Of a stretch of DNA of 18,342 nucleotides, positions 6,871-13,669 are shown piece by piece. Made by a program: the position numbers and the translations under genes. Location of the stretch: positions 1 through 18,342 of the forward strand of contig DAOVNC010000013.1 in assembly GCA_030630445.1 (NCBI GenBank). The letters are read 5' to 3'. The notes under the pieces were generated by a model. It worked only from the letters and a program-made list of their open reading frames with translations. It was not told the DNA's origin and did not search any database. Source of the stretch: Kiritimatiellales bacterium. GTDB taxonomy: Bacteria > Verrucomicrobiota > Kiritimatiellia > Kiritimatiellales > Pontiellaceae. Within the stretch, counting starts at the first letter, position 1. Every line of letters starts with the position of its first letter.

Positions 6871-8095
6871 CGTCCAAGCCCATCTCTTCCTGCGAGCCGT
6901 CTTCCATATCCTTGACGATGGCCGTTCCCTTGGCGATTTCGTCTTCGCCGCGGATAATGACTTTTTCTGCGCCGGCACGATTGGCCTTGCGCATTTGCGC
7001 CTTCATGCTTTTCGCGGCGAGTTCCATACCGCAACGCAGTCCCTTTCCGCGCAGCTCGCGCGCAAGTTGCATATTGGCGGCAAGGGCTTCGTCGCCGAGC
7101 GAGACCAGCCATAGCCCACCCTTGGGCGCAAACTGTCCGGCCGTGACGCCGCAGGCTTCGAGCGAGGTGATGACGCGTTCGATGCCCATGGCGAACCCGA
7201 CGCCGGGAATGGCCTTTTTGCCGAGGGCGATTTCGTAGCGTCCGCCGCCGGCAATGGCATTCTGCGCACCCAGCGCACCGTGGGTGATTTCCCAGACGGT
7301 GTGGACATAGTAGTCGAGCCCGCGCACGAGATTGCGGTCGTATTCGACCTCCACGCCCATCTGGCCAAGCGTTTCGATCACGGTGTCCAAATAGTCCTGC
7401 GACTCCTGCGTCATGAACGAGCGCATTTCGGGAAGCGTTGCGGCAATGGCCTTGCACTTTTCGTTCTTGCAGTCGATCACGCGAAGGACGTTTTCATCCA
7501 TCCGGCGCTGGCAGTCGTCGCAAAGGTCGCCGCGATGTTCGTCGAGCAATTGGCGGAGGTTGTCGGAGATGAGTTTTTGGTCTTCCTTGGTGCCGCGGCT
7601 GTTGATCTGGATCTTGGATCCGGTCAACCCCCACGCTTCGAGCAGCTGCTGCTGGAGCGCAATGCACTCGGCATCGGCCAAGGGGTTGGGTTCGCCGGTG
7701 TCTTCGACGCCGACCTGATGAAACTGACGCTTGCGTCCGGCTTGCGGGCGCTCGCAGCGGAACATGGGGGAGATATAGAAAACGCGGGCGTTCTGGCCTT
7801 CCTCGCCCCGGCCCGCCAAATGGCGGATGGTTCCGGCGGTGCCCTCCGGGCGCAACGCGAGTTCGCGGCCGCCGCGGTCTTCGAAGGCATACATCTCCTT
7901 CTGCACGACATCGGTGGTGTCGCCGATGGAGCGCTTGAAGATGGAGAGTTTTTCGAGAGAGGGGGTCCGCAGCTCTTCATAGCCGTAGCAGGAGAAAAGC
8001 TGGCGGGCCCGTTCTTCAATCATATGCCAAAGATAAATCTCCGGCGCATGGATATCCGACATGCCCTGCAGTGCCTGGAACTCGTTACTGGCCAT
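6851..8095 (-). CDS. hisS: Histidyl-tRNA synthetase
   Basis: HisRS charges tRNA(His) with histidine in the cytoplasm. The 414-residue protein has the class II motifs: motif 1 region GYEELRTPSLEKLSIFKRSIG near 38-58, LALRPEGTAGTIRHL, motif 2 as FRCERPQAGRKRQFHQVGVE, and the HisRS-specific LVRGLDYYVHTVWEI with GGGRYEIALG. Motif 3 is GVGFAMGIERV. The insertion domain holds CDDC and a DCKNEKC pair, a cysteine pattern common in bacterial HisRS. The C-terminal anticodon-binding domain (LRGKGLRCGMEL, MRKANRAGAEKVIIRG) is present. The end is short and its last codons (VLRIA and stop) lie in a heptamer repeat. The start at 8095 is supported by the family-typical QALQGMSDI opening; the only ribosome-binding-like AGGA, 11 bases upstream, also comes from a heptamer array. 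It lies between the HU-type gene and aspS, and hisS-aspS adjacency is common in bacteria. Confidence 0.97.
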   Translation of the reverse strand: MASNEFQALQGMSDIHAPEIYLWHMIEERARQLFSCYGYEELRTPSLEKLSIFKRSIGDTTDVVQKEMYAFEDRGGRELALRPEGTAGTIRHLAGRGEEGQNARVFYISPMFRCERPQAGRKRQFHQVGVEDTGEPNPLADAECIALQQQLLEAWGLTGSKIQINSRGTKEDQKLISDNLRQLLDEHRGDLCDDCQRRMDENVLRVIDCKNEKCKAIAATLPEMRSFMTQESQDYLDTVIETLGQMGVEVEYDRNLVRGLDYYVHTVWEITHGALGAQNAIAGGGRYEIALGKKAIPGVGFAMGIERVITSLEACGVTAGQFAPKGGLWLVSLGDEALAANMQLARELRGKGLRCGMELAAKSMKAQMRKANRAGAEKVIIRGEDEIAKGTAIVKDMEDGSQEEMGLDDVLRIA

Positions 8096-8103
8096 TGCTT
8101 TTA

Positions 8104-8201
8104 AAATCCTAAATTCTAATTTCTAAATCCTAAACAAATCCCAATCCCAAACTTTCAATGTTCAAAACGATTCGGATTTAGATATTCGGATTTAGAATTT
8201 C
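8104..8201. repeat. Long heptamer-periodic array in the HU-hisS spacer
   Basis: Fourteen successive 7-base units can be laid out in one phase from 8104 to 8201, beginning AAATCCT, AAATTCT, AATTTCT, AAATCCT, AAACAAA. They drift to TTCAAT-type and then GGATTTA/GATATTC units. Within it ATTCGGATTTAGA occurs twice, 14 bases (two units) apart, at 8170 and 8184. On the minus strand the units read TTTAGGA/TTAGAAT-like and lead straight into the hisS start. Confidence 0.85.
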
Positions 8202-8227
8202 CGGATCGGGAGAATCCCGGTTCCGGC

Positions 8228-8509
8228 TTAGCAGCCGGTGATTCTTTCGCGCATGATTTTGCCGGGCTTGAACTTAACCACTTTGCGCGCAGGAATGGTG
8301 ACCACGTCTTCCGGTTTGTTGGGGTTGCGGCCAATGCGTTGCTTGCGTTCGCGCACTTCGAACACGCCAAAGTTGCGGAATTCGACGGTGTCGCCTTCAT
8401 CCAAGGCATCAACAATGTAGTCCAGGCTCTTCTGAATCACGGCATAGACATCCTGCTGAATCAGGCCGGTTTCGTCAGCAATGCGCATCACCAAATCTCT
8501 CTTAGTCAT
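8228..8509 (-). CDS. HU/IHF-family DNA-binding protein
   Basis: A 93-residue nucleoid protein of the usual HU/IHF length, acting as a dimer that bends DNA. It begins MTKRDLVMRIADETGL, the helical dimerisation part, followed by VEFRNFGVFEVRERKQRIGRNP near 43-64 and IPARKVVKFKPGK at about 72-84. The arm tip RNPNKPEDVV contains the conserved Asn-Pro pair that intercalates in DNA. The Thr/Lys N-terminus and the RKVVKFKPGK end are closer to IHF-like than to E. coli HU, but sequence alone cannot separate them, so no symbol is given. GGGG about 10 bases before the ATG at 8509 serves as ribosome-binding site, and a sigma-70-type promoter lies some 70 bases upstream. A 132-base repeat-filled spacer separates it from hisS. 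Confidence 0.93.
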   Translation of the reverse strand: MTKRDLVMRIADETGLIQQDVYAVIQKSLDYIVDALDEGDTVEFRNFGVFEVRERKQRIGRNPNKPEDVVTIPARKVVKFKPGKIMRERITGC

Positions 8510-8578
8510 TTATATATCCCCTTGGGTTTAAGGTGTTTCAACAAGTCGCGCGAGCATGCGCACTAAAATGATCAACGG

Positions 8579-8606
8579 ATAATAGCCAGCCGAATGGAAC
8601 GGTCAA
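8579..8606 (-). promoter_or_regulatory. Sigma-70-type promoter for the HU/IHF gene
   Basis: The minus strand reads TTGACC at 8606-8601 and TATTAT at 8584-8579, separated by 16 bases. Each box matches five of six consensus positions. The -10 box is about 70 bases upstream of the HU/IHF start codon, giving a leader of roughly 60 bases. Transcription could continue into hisS and aspS, since no terminator is visible in those spacers. Confidence 0.6.
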
Positions 8607-8621
8607 GCTAATCCTATAGTA

Positions 8622-8641
8622 ATTAGTGGATTAGATGGATT
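8622..8641. repeat. Short ATTAG-type repeat after the HlyD-like gene
   Basis: ATTAGTGG at 8622, ATTAGATGG at 8630 and a partial ATT at 8639 lie end to end just past the stop codon of the HlyD-like gene. The units resemble the 10-bp ATTAGTG array at the murB end. The array is small, so the relation is tentative. Confidence 0.4.
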
Positions 8642-8642
8642 C

Positions 8643-9287
8643 CTAGGAGGCGAGAAGGTGCAGCGACAGGAAAACCCAAAAAGCAATGAAGCTGAAAATG
8701 GCCAGACTTTTATTAAAGAGGTAGAAGTGATCCTTTGGATCGATGACCATTGCCGTCTCCCCAGCCTCGATGTGGCTATGTGGAGACACGAGCACTTCCA
8801 TGATTTCGCCCTTCGTGGGTGTAAGCAGTCCGGTGGAATCCAGCGCGACACGGATTTCCCCCACCCTTTTGAGGCTGGCATCCATCGCGGCCTTCGTCCG
8901 GACTACCGAATCCTTGATCTCGGCGATCTCGTCGTCGGTTGCCCCATTATTCACCGCGTTGCCCAAGGCCTCCTGCGTGAGCGCATACTTGTTCTTCGCC
9001 GCGGTGTATTTCTTTTTAGCCGCCTCGAAATCCACCTCCATCTTGGTGCTGCGCAGTTCGGCCAGCAACTGGCCCTCCCCGATGGAATCGCCGACGCCGA
9101 CATGGACTTTCCCAACCGTTCCGGCGGTTTCAAAGGAAACTTTAACGCTATGCGGGTGCTTTTTCAGGACTTTATCAGACGGATACCACGCATCCTTGAC
9201 GGCCCAAAGGCATAGAAAAAAGAAAACTCCCGCCAATACGATAAAATCCTTTTGAACCCTGACGTTATACGTTCTTTTTGCCGGCAT
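8643..9287 (-). CDS. Small HlyD-like (biotinyl/lipoyl-hairpin) protein with two membrane segments
   Basis: A 214-residue protein. Residues 1-13 are basic and residues 14-32 form a membrane segment (FIVLAGVFFFLCLWAV). A first beta-rich half-motif at about 47-80 (SFETAGTVGKVHVGVGDSIGEGQLLAEL) has the GxVxxVxVxxGDxVxxGQLLAxL shape of HlyD/biotinyl-lipoyl adaptor domains. Residues 83-147 are charged and helical, probably a coiled-coil hairpin. The second half-motif follows at 150-182 (GLLTPTKGEIMEVLVSPHSHIEAGETAMVI). Residues 188-212 form a second membrane segment. The beta-barrel and membrane-proximal domains of true periplasmic adaptor proteins are missing, and a C-terminal anchor is unusual. 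No transporter gene is adjacent. It could be an adaptor for a membrane complex, but no partner is visible. GGGAG six bases before the ATG supports the start. Confidence 0.7.
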   Translation of the reverse strand: MPAKRTYNVRVQKDFIVLAGVFFFLCLWAVKDAWYPSDKVLKKHPHSVKVSFETAGTVGKVHVGVGDSIGEGQLLAELRSTKMEVDFEAAKKKYTAAKNKYALTQEALGNAVNNGATDDEIAEIKDSVVRTKAAMDASLKRVGEIRVALDSTGLLTPTKGEIMEVLVSPHSHIEAGETAMVIDPKDHFYLFNKSLAIFSFIAFWVFLSLHLLAS

Positions 9288-9592
9288 GCTTTACTCCCAT
9301 CTTTTCAACATACGAAACGGGAGGCTGACAAAGCTACGGCGGGTTGTCCACCTTCAAATTTATCTAGCTTAGCGTCTAGCCTGCATGCATCGTGCCCAGA
9401 TGGTTCCAAAAACTGCGGACAGGGGATTGCACACAACGTTTTCGGGGCGAAACTTTCAAATATTGATGCTTTTGTCCGGATATTTTACGCCGGTTGAAAA
9501 AAACCCTCCAATAAGTGCTCCAACTCCCATATTCGGCATGCTATCTGCTTTGCCTTATTGAATTGAGATCAATCCGTATTCAGGGAAAAAGC
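9288..9592. other. Gene-free divergent spacer (305 bases)
   Basis: This spacer separates the HlyD-like gene (minus) from the kinase-like gene (plus). I see no coding frame with homology, no tRNA and no convincing terminator. It must hold promoters for both genes, but no pair of boxes stands out. A ribosome-binding site lies at each end: GGGAG on the minus side and AGGGA on the plus side. An alternative plus-strand start at 9515 would shorten the spacer but adds 26 residues without conserved character. Confidence 0.6.
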
Positions 9593-11233
9593 ATGCAGCC
9601 AAAAGAGACAAATAGACCAGCACAACCCATTGATGACCACATTTTGCATGAGGCACTCACGGCTCTAGGCCGATCAATCAATATTGTTTCAACCTACGGG
9701 ATCCAGCATCCTGCGTTCAAACAAGCCATCGCGTCCGCCCACGAAGCCATGCAAGAGCTCTTTTCCGACCGGAAGAAAATAAACATCGGCGCCTTCAACG
9801 GCGTTATGACCGTGGACGAGGCCTCAATCAGCGCAACCGGAATATTGCTCAAGTCGCTTGAGCGCCGCCTTGTTCGTCTAAGGATCACCGGACTGCGGAT
9901 CGGCCGCAACATTTCCGAGGAGGAACTCTCCCGCCTCGTTGAACTGCTGGCCTGCAACGAAGCCGAAGATTTCGATGCCGGAATTGGCGCAGCCTCCCTC
10001 TCGCACATCTCCTCCGAAAGTACCCGGTATGAAGCGGTCCGCGACGACCAGACGGTCGCCAACAAAGGGGATTTGGTCGACGCTGCCGGAAATGGTGTCC
10101 TTGTGCTCGAGGACGACCTCGAAGGCGGTGGCGACGGAGATGGCGGAAGTTCTGTCCATGTCGACCAGATTGTGGCCTTTCTGAAAGGCGATATGGAAAG
10201 CGATGAAGGCAATGTGGGTGAAGAACTTTCCGGACTTGCTTCCGATCCCGACCGACTGGGGCAGATGATCATGGAATCCGTCGCTATCCGCCAAACGGCC
10301 TCCGAGCTGTCCGGCGAATCGCTTAGCGACGTGGTTCTTGGCTGCCTGCGCCGCACCTTCGACGGATTGCGCAAACAACCCGACTTCCAAGGTTCGGAAG
10401 GCATAGCCAACCTGCAAAAGTCCCTCCTGTTGCTGGAAGAAAGCATGCTCGATAAAATGCGCCTTTTGGCTGGCGATGCCGATCCGGAACTGGATCGGCA
10501 AATTGTACAGGCCGTCCGCGAAATGGACGAAAAACTCGGATTCGAGCTGGCGGCCACCCAATATGTTGAACACCGTGAAGCCATCGAAGAAAACAAGAGC
10601 CAACTCCAGTCCTATGTACAGGCAAACGGCATCGGCGAGGCCGAGGAACTGCTGGCCAACACCGACTTCCCCCCTTCCGACTGGCGCCGCGTTGTGGTCG
10701 ACAGCCGAGGGGCGGGCAGCGATGCACCCCCCCCCATAGCAGCCGGACTGAGCACTCTGGCCACAGTATTCGAGAAACTCGAAAGCCTGATGAAGTCGGA
10801 CAAAACCGATGGAAGCCGGATGAAGGCCCTGCTCGGGCAGGCCAGCGACAACCTCGACGATTCACTCGACTCCACCAAGGAAAAGCTTCAGGTTCTCTCG
10901 CAGCAACTTGATGACACCGGCACCATCGGAGGTCAAGGGAAGCAAATGTCCCGCAAGGAACTCCTTTCTAGCATCGCCGAAATTTCGCAGGAACTCATGC
11001 AACCTCTAACCGCCATCAGCGCATCGCTCGAAATGATGATTGGAGGATACGTCGGGGAGGTTACCCTGGAGCAGCGCAACATGCTTGATATCGCCAACAA
11101 CAGCGGTGCGCACCTTACTTTCCTGATGAAAGAGCTGATCGCGATTGTCGGCTGCCCGACCAACAAAGGAGTCGACGACCGTTTCCATACGACCAGCGAG
11201 GAGGTCGTTCTGCTGGAACAAGAAGAAGGGTAG
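9593..11233 (+). CDS. Signalling-type helical protein with a histidine-less HisKA-like C-terminus
   Basis: A 546-residue soluble protein when started at the ATG at 9593, which has AGGGA about seven bases upstream; a start at 9515 would add 26 unconserved residues. Residues 14-120 (LTALGRSINIVSTYGIQHPAF, INIGAFNGVMTVD, LVRLRITGLRIGRNISEEELSRLVELLA) resemble the N-terminal domain seen in front of HD-GYP and other signalling outputs. An acidic, glycine-rich linker covers 172-188. Residues 190-440 are helical and partly coiled coil. Residues 455-519 match the dimerisation region of sensor kinases: LLSSIAEISQELMQPLTAISASLEMM, then EQRNMLDIANNSGAHLTFLMKELI. The phospho-acceptor position in the SHELRTPLT pattern is Gln466 (SQELMQPLT), and no ATPase domain follows. 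It therefore cannot be a kinase; it may be a dimerisation scaffold or decoy. A C9 run at 10727-10735 lies in the coding sequence. Function unknown. Confidence 0.65.
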   Translation: MQPKETNRPAQPIDDHILHEALTALGRSINIVSTYGIQHPAFKQAIASAHEAMQELFSDRKKINIGAFNGVMTVDEASISATGILLKSLERRLVRLRITGLRIGRNISEEELSRLVELLACNEAEDFDAGIGAASLSHISSESTRYEAVRDDQTVANKGDLVDAAGNGVLVLEDDLEGGGDGDGGSSVHVDQIVAFLKGDMESDEGNVGEELSGLASDPDRLGQMIMESVAIRQTASELSGESLSDVVLGCLRRTFDGLRKQPDFQGSEGIANLQKSLLLLEESMLDKMRLLAGDADPELDRQIVQAVREMDEKLGFELAATQYVEHREAIEENKSQLQSYVQANGIGEAEELLANTDFPPSDWRRVVVDSRGAGSDAPPPIAAGLSTLATVFEKLESLMKSDKTDGSRMKALLGQASDNLDDSLDSTKEKLQVLSQQLDDTGTIGGQGKQMSRKELLSSIAEISQELMQPLTAISASLEMMIGGYVGEVTLEQRNMLDIANNSGAHLTFLMKELIAIVGCPTNKGVDDRFHTTSEEVVLLEQEEG

Positions 11234-11265
11234 GTCGCCCTTCCCCCTTCGGCCTCTCCGAAAAA

Positions 11266-11769
11266 TCAGGTTGTTTTCTGGCCGCGGCTCATGACCACCT
11301 TGCCGGTGCGCACCAGCTCGATGATGCGGAACTTGGCGATCATTTCCTCAAGCGCGTCGATCTTCGCCGGGCTTCCAACCACCTGGAGAATCATCGACTC
11401 CGACGTAAGGTCGACCGTCTTGCAGCCATAGTGCTCGGCAATCTGCAAGGCTTCCGAGCGGCCTTCGCTGTCGACCGCGATTTTAATGAGACCCATCTCC
11501 TTCATCACCGACTTGTCGTAGGTGTGGTCGATGCAGTGCAGCACATCGACAAGCTTCACCATCTGCTTGATGATCTGTTCAAGCCCTTCGGGGGCTCCGC
11601 TACTGGTGATGGTCATCCGTGAAAAATGGCCGTCGATCGCCGGCGAGACCACCAGCGATTCGATGTTGAATCCGCGGCGGGCAAATACCTGGGCGATGCG
11701 TGCGAGCGCACCCGGCTTATTCGCCACATAGACACTCAAGGTATGCATGGCTTTATCTGATTTCGGCAT
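11266..11769 (-). CDS. ilvN: Acetolactate synthase, regulatory (small) subunit
   Basis: The small subunit binds branched-chain amino acids, usually valine, and activates and feedback-inhibits the catalytic subunit. The 167-residue protein begins its ACT domain with HTLSVYVANKPGALARIAQVFARRGFNIESLVVSPA (about 9-44), the effector-binding signature, followed by FSRMTITSSG. The second half (IKIAVDSEGRSEALQIAEHYGCKTVDLTSESMILQVVGSPAKIDALEEMI) is the C-terminal ALS-small domain that contacts IlvB. The length is normal for the IlvH/IlvN long form. GGAG eight bases before the ATG fits as ribosome-binding site. It starts 15 bases after the ilvB stop, so the two form an operon. It converges on the kinase-like gene with only 32 bases between the stop codons and no strong terminator there. 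Confidence 0.96.
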   Translation of the reverse strand: MPKSDKAMHTLSVYVANKPGALARIAQVFARRGFNIESLVVSPAIDGHFSRMTITSSGAPEGLEQIIKQMVKLVDVLHCIDHTYDKSVMKEMGLIKIAVDSEGRSEALQIAEHYGCKTVDLTSESMILQVVGSPAKIDALEEMIAKFRIIELVRTGKVVMSRGQKTT

Positions 11770-11784
11770 GGCAATCTCCTTCGA

Positions 11785-13506
11785 TTAGGTTGAACCCGTC
11801 GGCTTTTCGAGTTTTTTAGTCGGCAGTTCGATGAGCATGTCCCCTATGGGCGCTCCGGCGGGAATCATCGGGAACACGTTGTCCGTCTTCTCGACTTCGC
11901 AATTGATCAGGCACGGCCCGTCGTTGTAGTCGAGCGCGTTTTGCAGGACGCGCTTAACGTCGCCGGGACGGCGCAGGTTGAAGCCCTTGATGCCGAACGA
12001 TTCGGCCAGCTTGACAAAGTCCGGGTTGCCCTCGAGGTCGACACCACTGGTGCGATCCTCGTAGAAAAGCTCCTGCCACTGGCGAACCATGCCGAGATAG
12101 TGGTTGTTAAGCACCACAATCTTGATCGGCAGCTTGTGCAGCGCGGCCGTCGCCAGTTCAAAGAAGGTCATCTGGAAGCCGCCGTCGCCAATGAAGCAGA
12201 TATGGAGATCGTCGGGACGCCCAAATGCCGCGCCAATGCAAGCGGGCAGACCAAAGCCCATCGTACCCGCGCCACCGGAGCTGAGCCAATTGTAGCCGCT
12301 ATCGGTCTTGTAGAACTGAGCCGCCCACATCTGGTGCTGCCCCACATCGGTCGCCACGCACGCCTTGCCTTCGGAAAGCTTGTAGAACTCGTCGATGACA
12401 TGCTGCATCTTCAGCCCACCCTGCCGCTTGAACTTCAACGGATACTTTGTCTTATAGCCGTCGAGATGCTTGCGCCAGTCCGTGGTTTCCAACTCCGGGA
12501 CATGCTTGACCAGCTCGTCAATCGCCGTCTTTGCGTCAGCCACGCAGGTAATCTGCGGCTGGATCATCCTGCCGATCTCGGAGGCATCGATATCAATGTG
12601 GATAATCGTCGCGTCCGTGCAGAACTCGTCCGGCTTGCCAAGGATGCGGTCGTCGAAGCGCGAACCAATATTCAGCAACAGGTCGCACTCGCAGATCGCC
12701 TTGTTGGCGTAGGCCGTTCCGTGCATGCCCAGCATGCCCAGCGAAAGCTCGTGTGTTTCCGGGAAAACCCCTTTGCCCAGTAGCGTATTCGTTACGGGGA
12801 TCCGCGCCTTCTCGGCAAAGGCCTTCAGACTGCCGTCCGCCCTGGAAATCAGCGCGCCGTGCCCGGCGAGGATCAATGGGCGCTTCGATTTCGCCAGTGC
12901 CTCGGCAATCTCAAGGATCGTGTCGTTGTCAACGGAAGTATCGAGCTTGTAGCCCGGAATATCCATTTCCGCATGGAGGTCGGCGGTGCATGGCCCCGCG
13001 CTGATATCCTTCGGGATATCGATCAAAACCGGCCCCGGACGGCCCGTGGTGGAAATATGGAACGCCTCGCGGATAATCCGGGGAAGATCATTGGTTTTCT
13101 TAACCAGATAGGAGTGCTTAACCACGGGCATCGTGATGCCAAAGATGTCCGCCTCCTGGAAAGCATCCTTGCCAAGCATCCACGAAACCGACTGCCCGGT
13201 GAGGACAATCATCGGAACGGAATCCATATGGGCGGTCATGATGCCCGTCAGCGTATTCGTTGCGCCGGGGCCGCTTGTAACCAGCACCACGGCGGGTTTG
13301 CCGGTGGCGCGGGCGTAGCCGTCTGCCATATGGGTAGCACCCTGCTCATGGCGCACCAAAACAAACTTGATCTTGGTTTCCGTCGTAACCATGGCATCAA
13401 AAATGGGGATAACCGATCCGCCTGAGTAGCCGAATATATATTCAACTCCTTCGTTTTCCAGACATCGAATAATCGCTTGCCCGCCTTCTATAGGTATATT
13501 TGTCAT
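11785..13506 (-). CDS. ilvB: Acetolactate synthase, catalytic (large) subunit
   Basis: This thiamine-diphosphate enzyme condenses two pyruvates to acetolactate, or pyruvate and 2-oxobutyrate to acetohydroxybutyrate, opening valine, leucine and isoleucine synthesis. The 573-residue protein shows the N-terminal Pyr domain with the catalytic Glu54 (VRHEQGATHMADGYARATGKP) and GYSGGSVIPIFDAM before it. The central FAD-binding domain includes PLILAGHGAL and ICECDLLLNIGSRFDDR. The PP domain has the GDGGF...VLNNHYLGMVRQWQ metal/ThDP motif near 440-475. The glycine-rich SGGAGTMGFGLPACIGAAFG block is also present. All domains are complete. GGAG eight bases upstream supports the start, and a TTGACA box lies close ahead. 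The gene leads the ilvBN pair; other pathway genes (ilvC, ilvD) are not in the window. Confidence 0.97.
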   Translation of the reverse strand: MTNIPIEGGQAIIRCLENEGVEYIFGYSGGSVIPIFDAMVTTETKIKFVLVRHEQGATHMADGYARATGKPAVVLVTSGPGATNTLTGIMTAHMDSVPMIVLTGQSVSWMLGKDAFQEADIFGITMPVVKHSYLVKKTNDLPRIIREAFHISTTGRPGPVLIDIPKDISAGPCTADLHAEMDIPGYKLDTSVDNDTILEIAEALAKSKRPLILAGHGALISRADGSLKAFAEKARIPVTNTLLGKGVFPETHELSLGMLGMHGTAYANKAICECDLLLNIGSRFDDRILGKPDEFCTDATIIHIDIDASEIGRMIQPQITCVADAKTAIDELVKHVPELETTDWRKHLDGYKTKYPLKFKRQGGLKMQHVIDEFYKLSEGKACVATDVGQHQMWAAQFYKTDSGYNWLSSGGAGTMGFGLPACIGAAFGRPDDLHICFIGDGGFQMTFFELATAALHKLPIKIVVLNNHYLGMVRQWQELFYEDRTSGVDLEGNPDFVKLAESFGIKGFNLRRPGDVKRVLQNALDYNDGPCLINCEVEKTDNVFPMIPAGAPIGDMLIELPTKKLEKPTGST

Positions 13507-13529
13507 ATTTTTTCTCCAAATCTGACAGA

Positions 13530-13558
13530 ACCCTATTTTTACCCATTCAATTTGTCAA
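13530..13558 (-). promoter_or_regulatory. Possible promoter for ilvBN
   Basis: In the AT-rich 163-base spacer upstream of ilvB the minus strand has a perfect TTGACA at 13558-13553. After 17 bases it has TAGGGT at 13535-13530, a weak -10 box matching three of six positions. The leader would be about 20 bases. No peptide leader or attenuator rich in branched-chain codons is visible between it and ilvB. Confidence 0.4.
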
Positions 13559-13669
13559 TATTTTTAACGAAAAAAGAGAAGATGTAAAATATAGGCGTTA
13601 ATATGGCAATGATTCTGGCTGAAAAATGCCCGCCTTTAGGAAATGTCATCTAATTAAGATTAAAGACTC

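Noticed and set aside
7280..8104. A 274-residue plus-strand frame opposite hisS
   Set aside because: Antisense shadow of a complete HisRS; no recognisable domain.
8104..8201. CRISPR-like array
   Set aside because: Units are seven bases, degenerate and contiguous, with no spacers and no cas genes.
11224..11262. Terminator between the kinase-like gene and ilvN
   Set aside because: GAAGGG/CCCTTC and TTCGG/CCGAA can form short stems, but neither has a proper T-tract on either strand.
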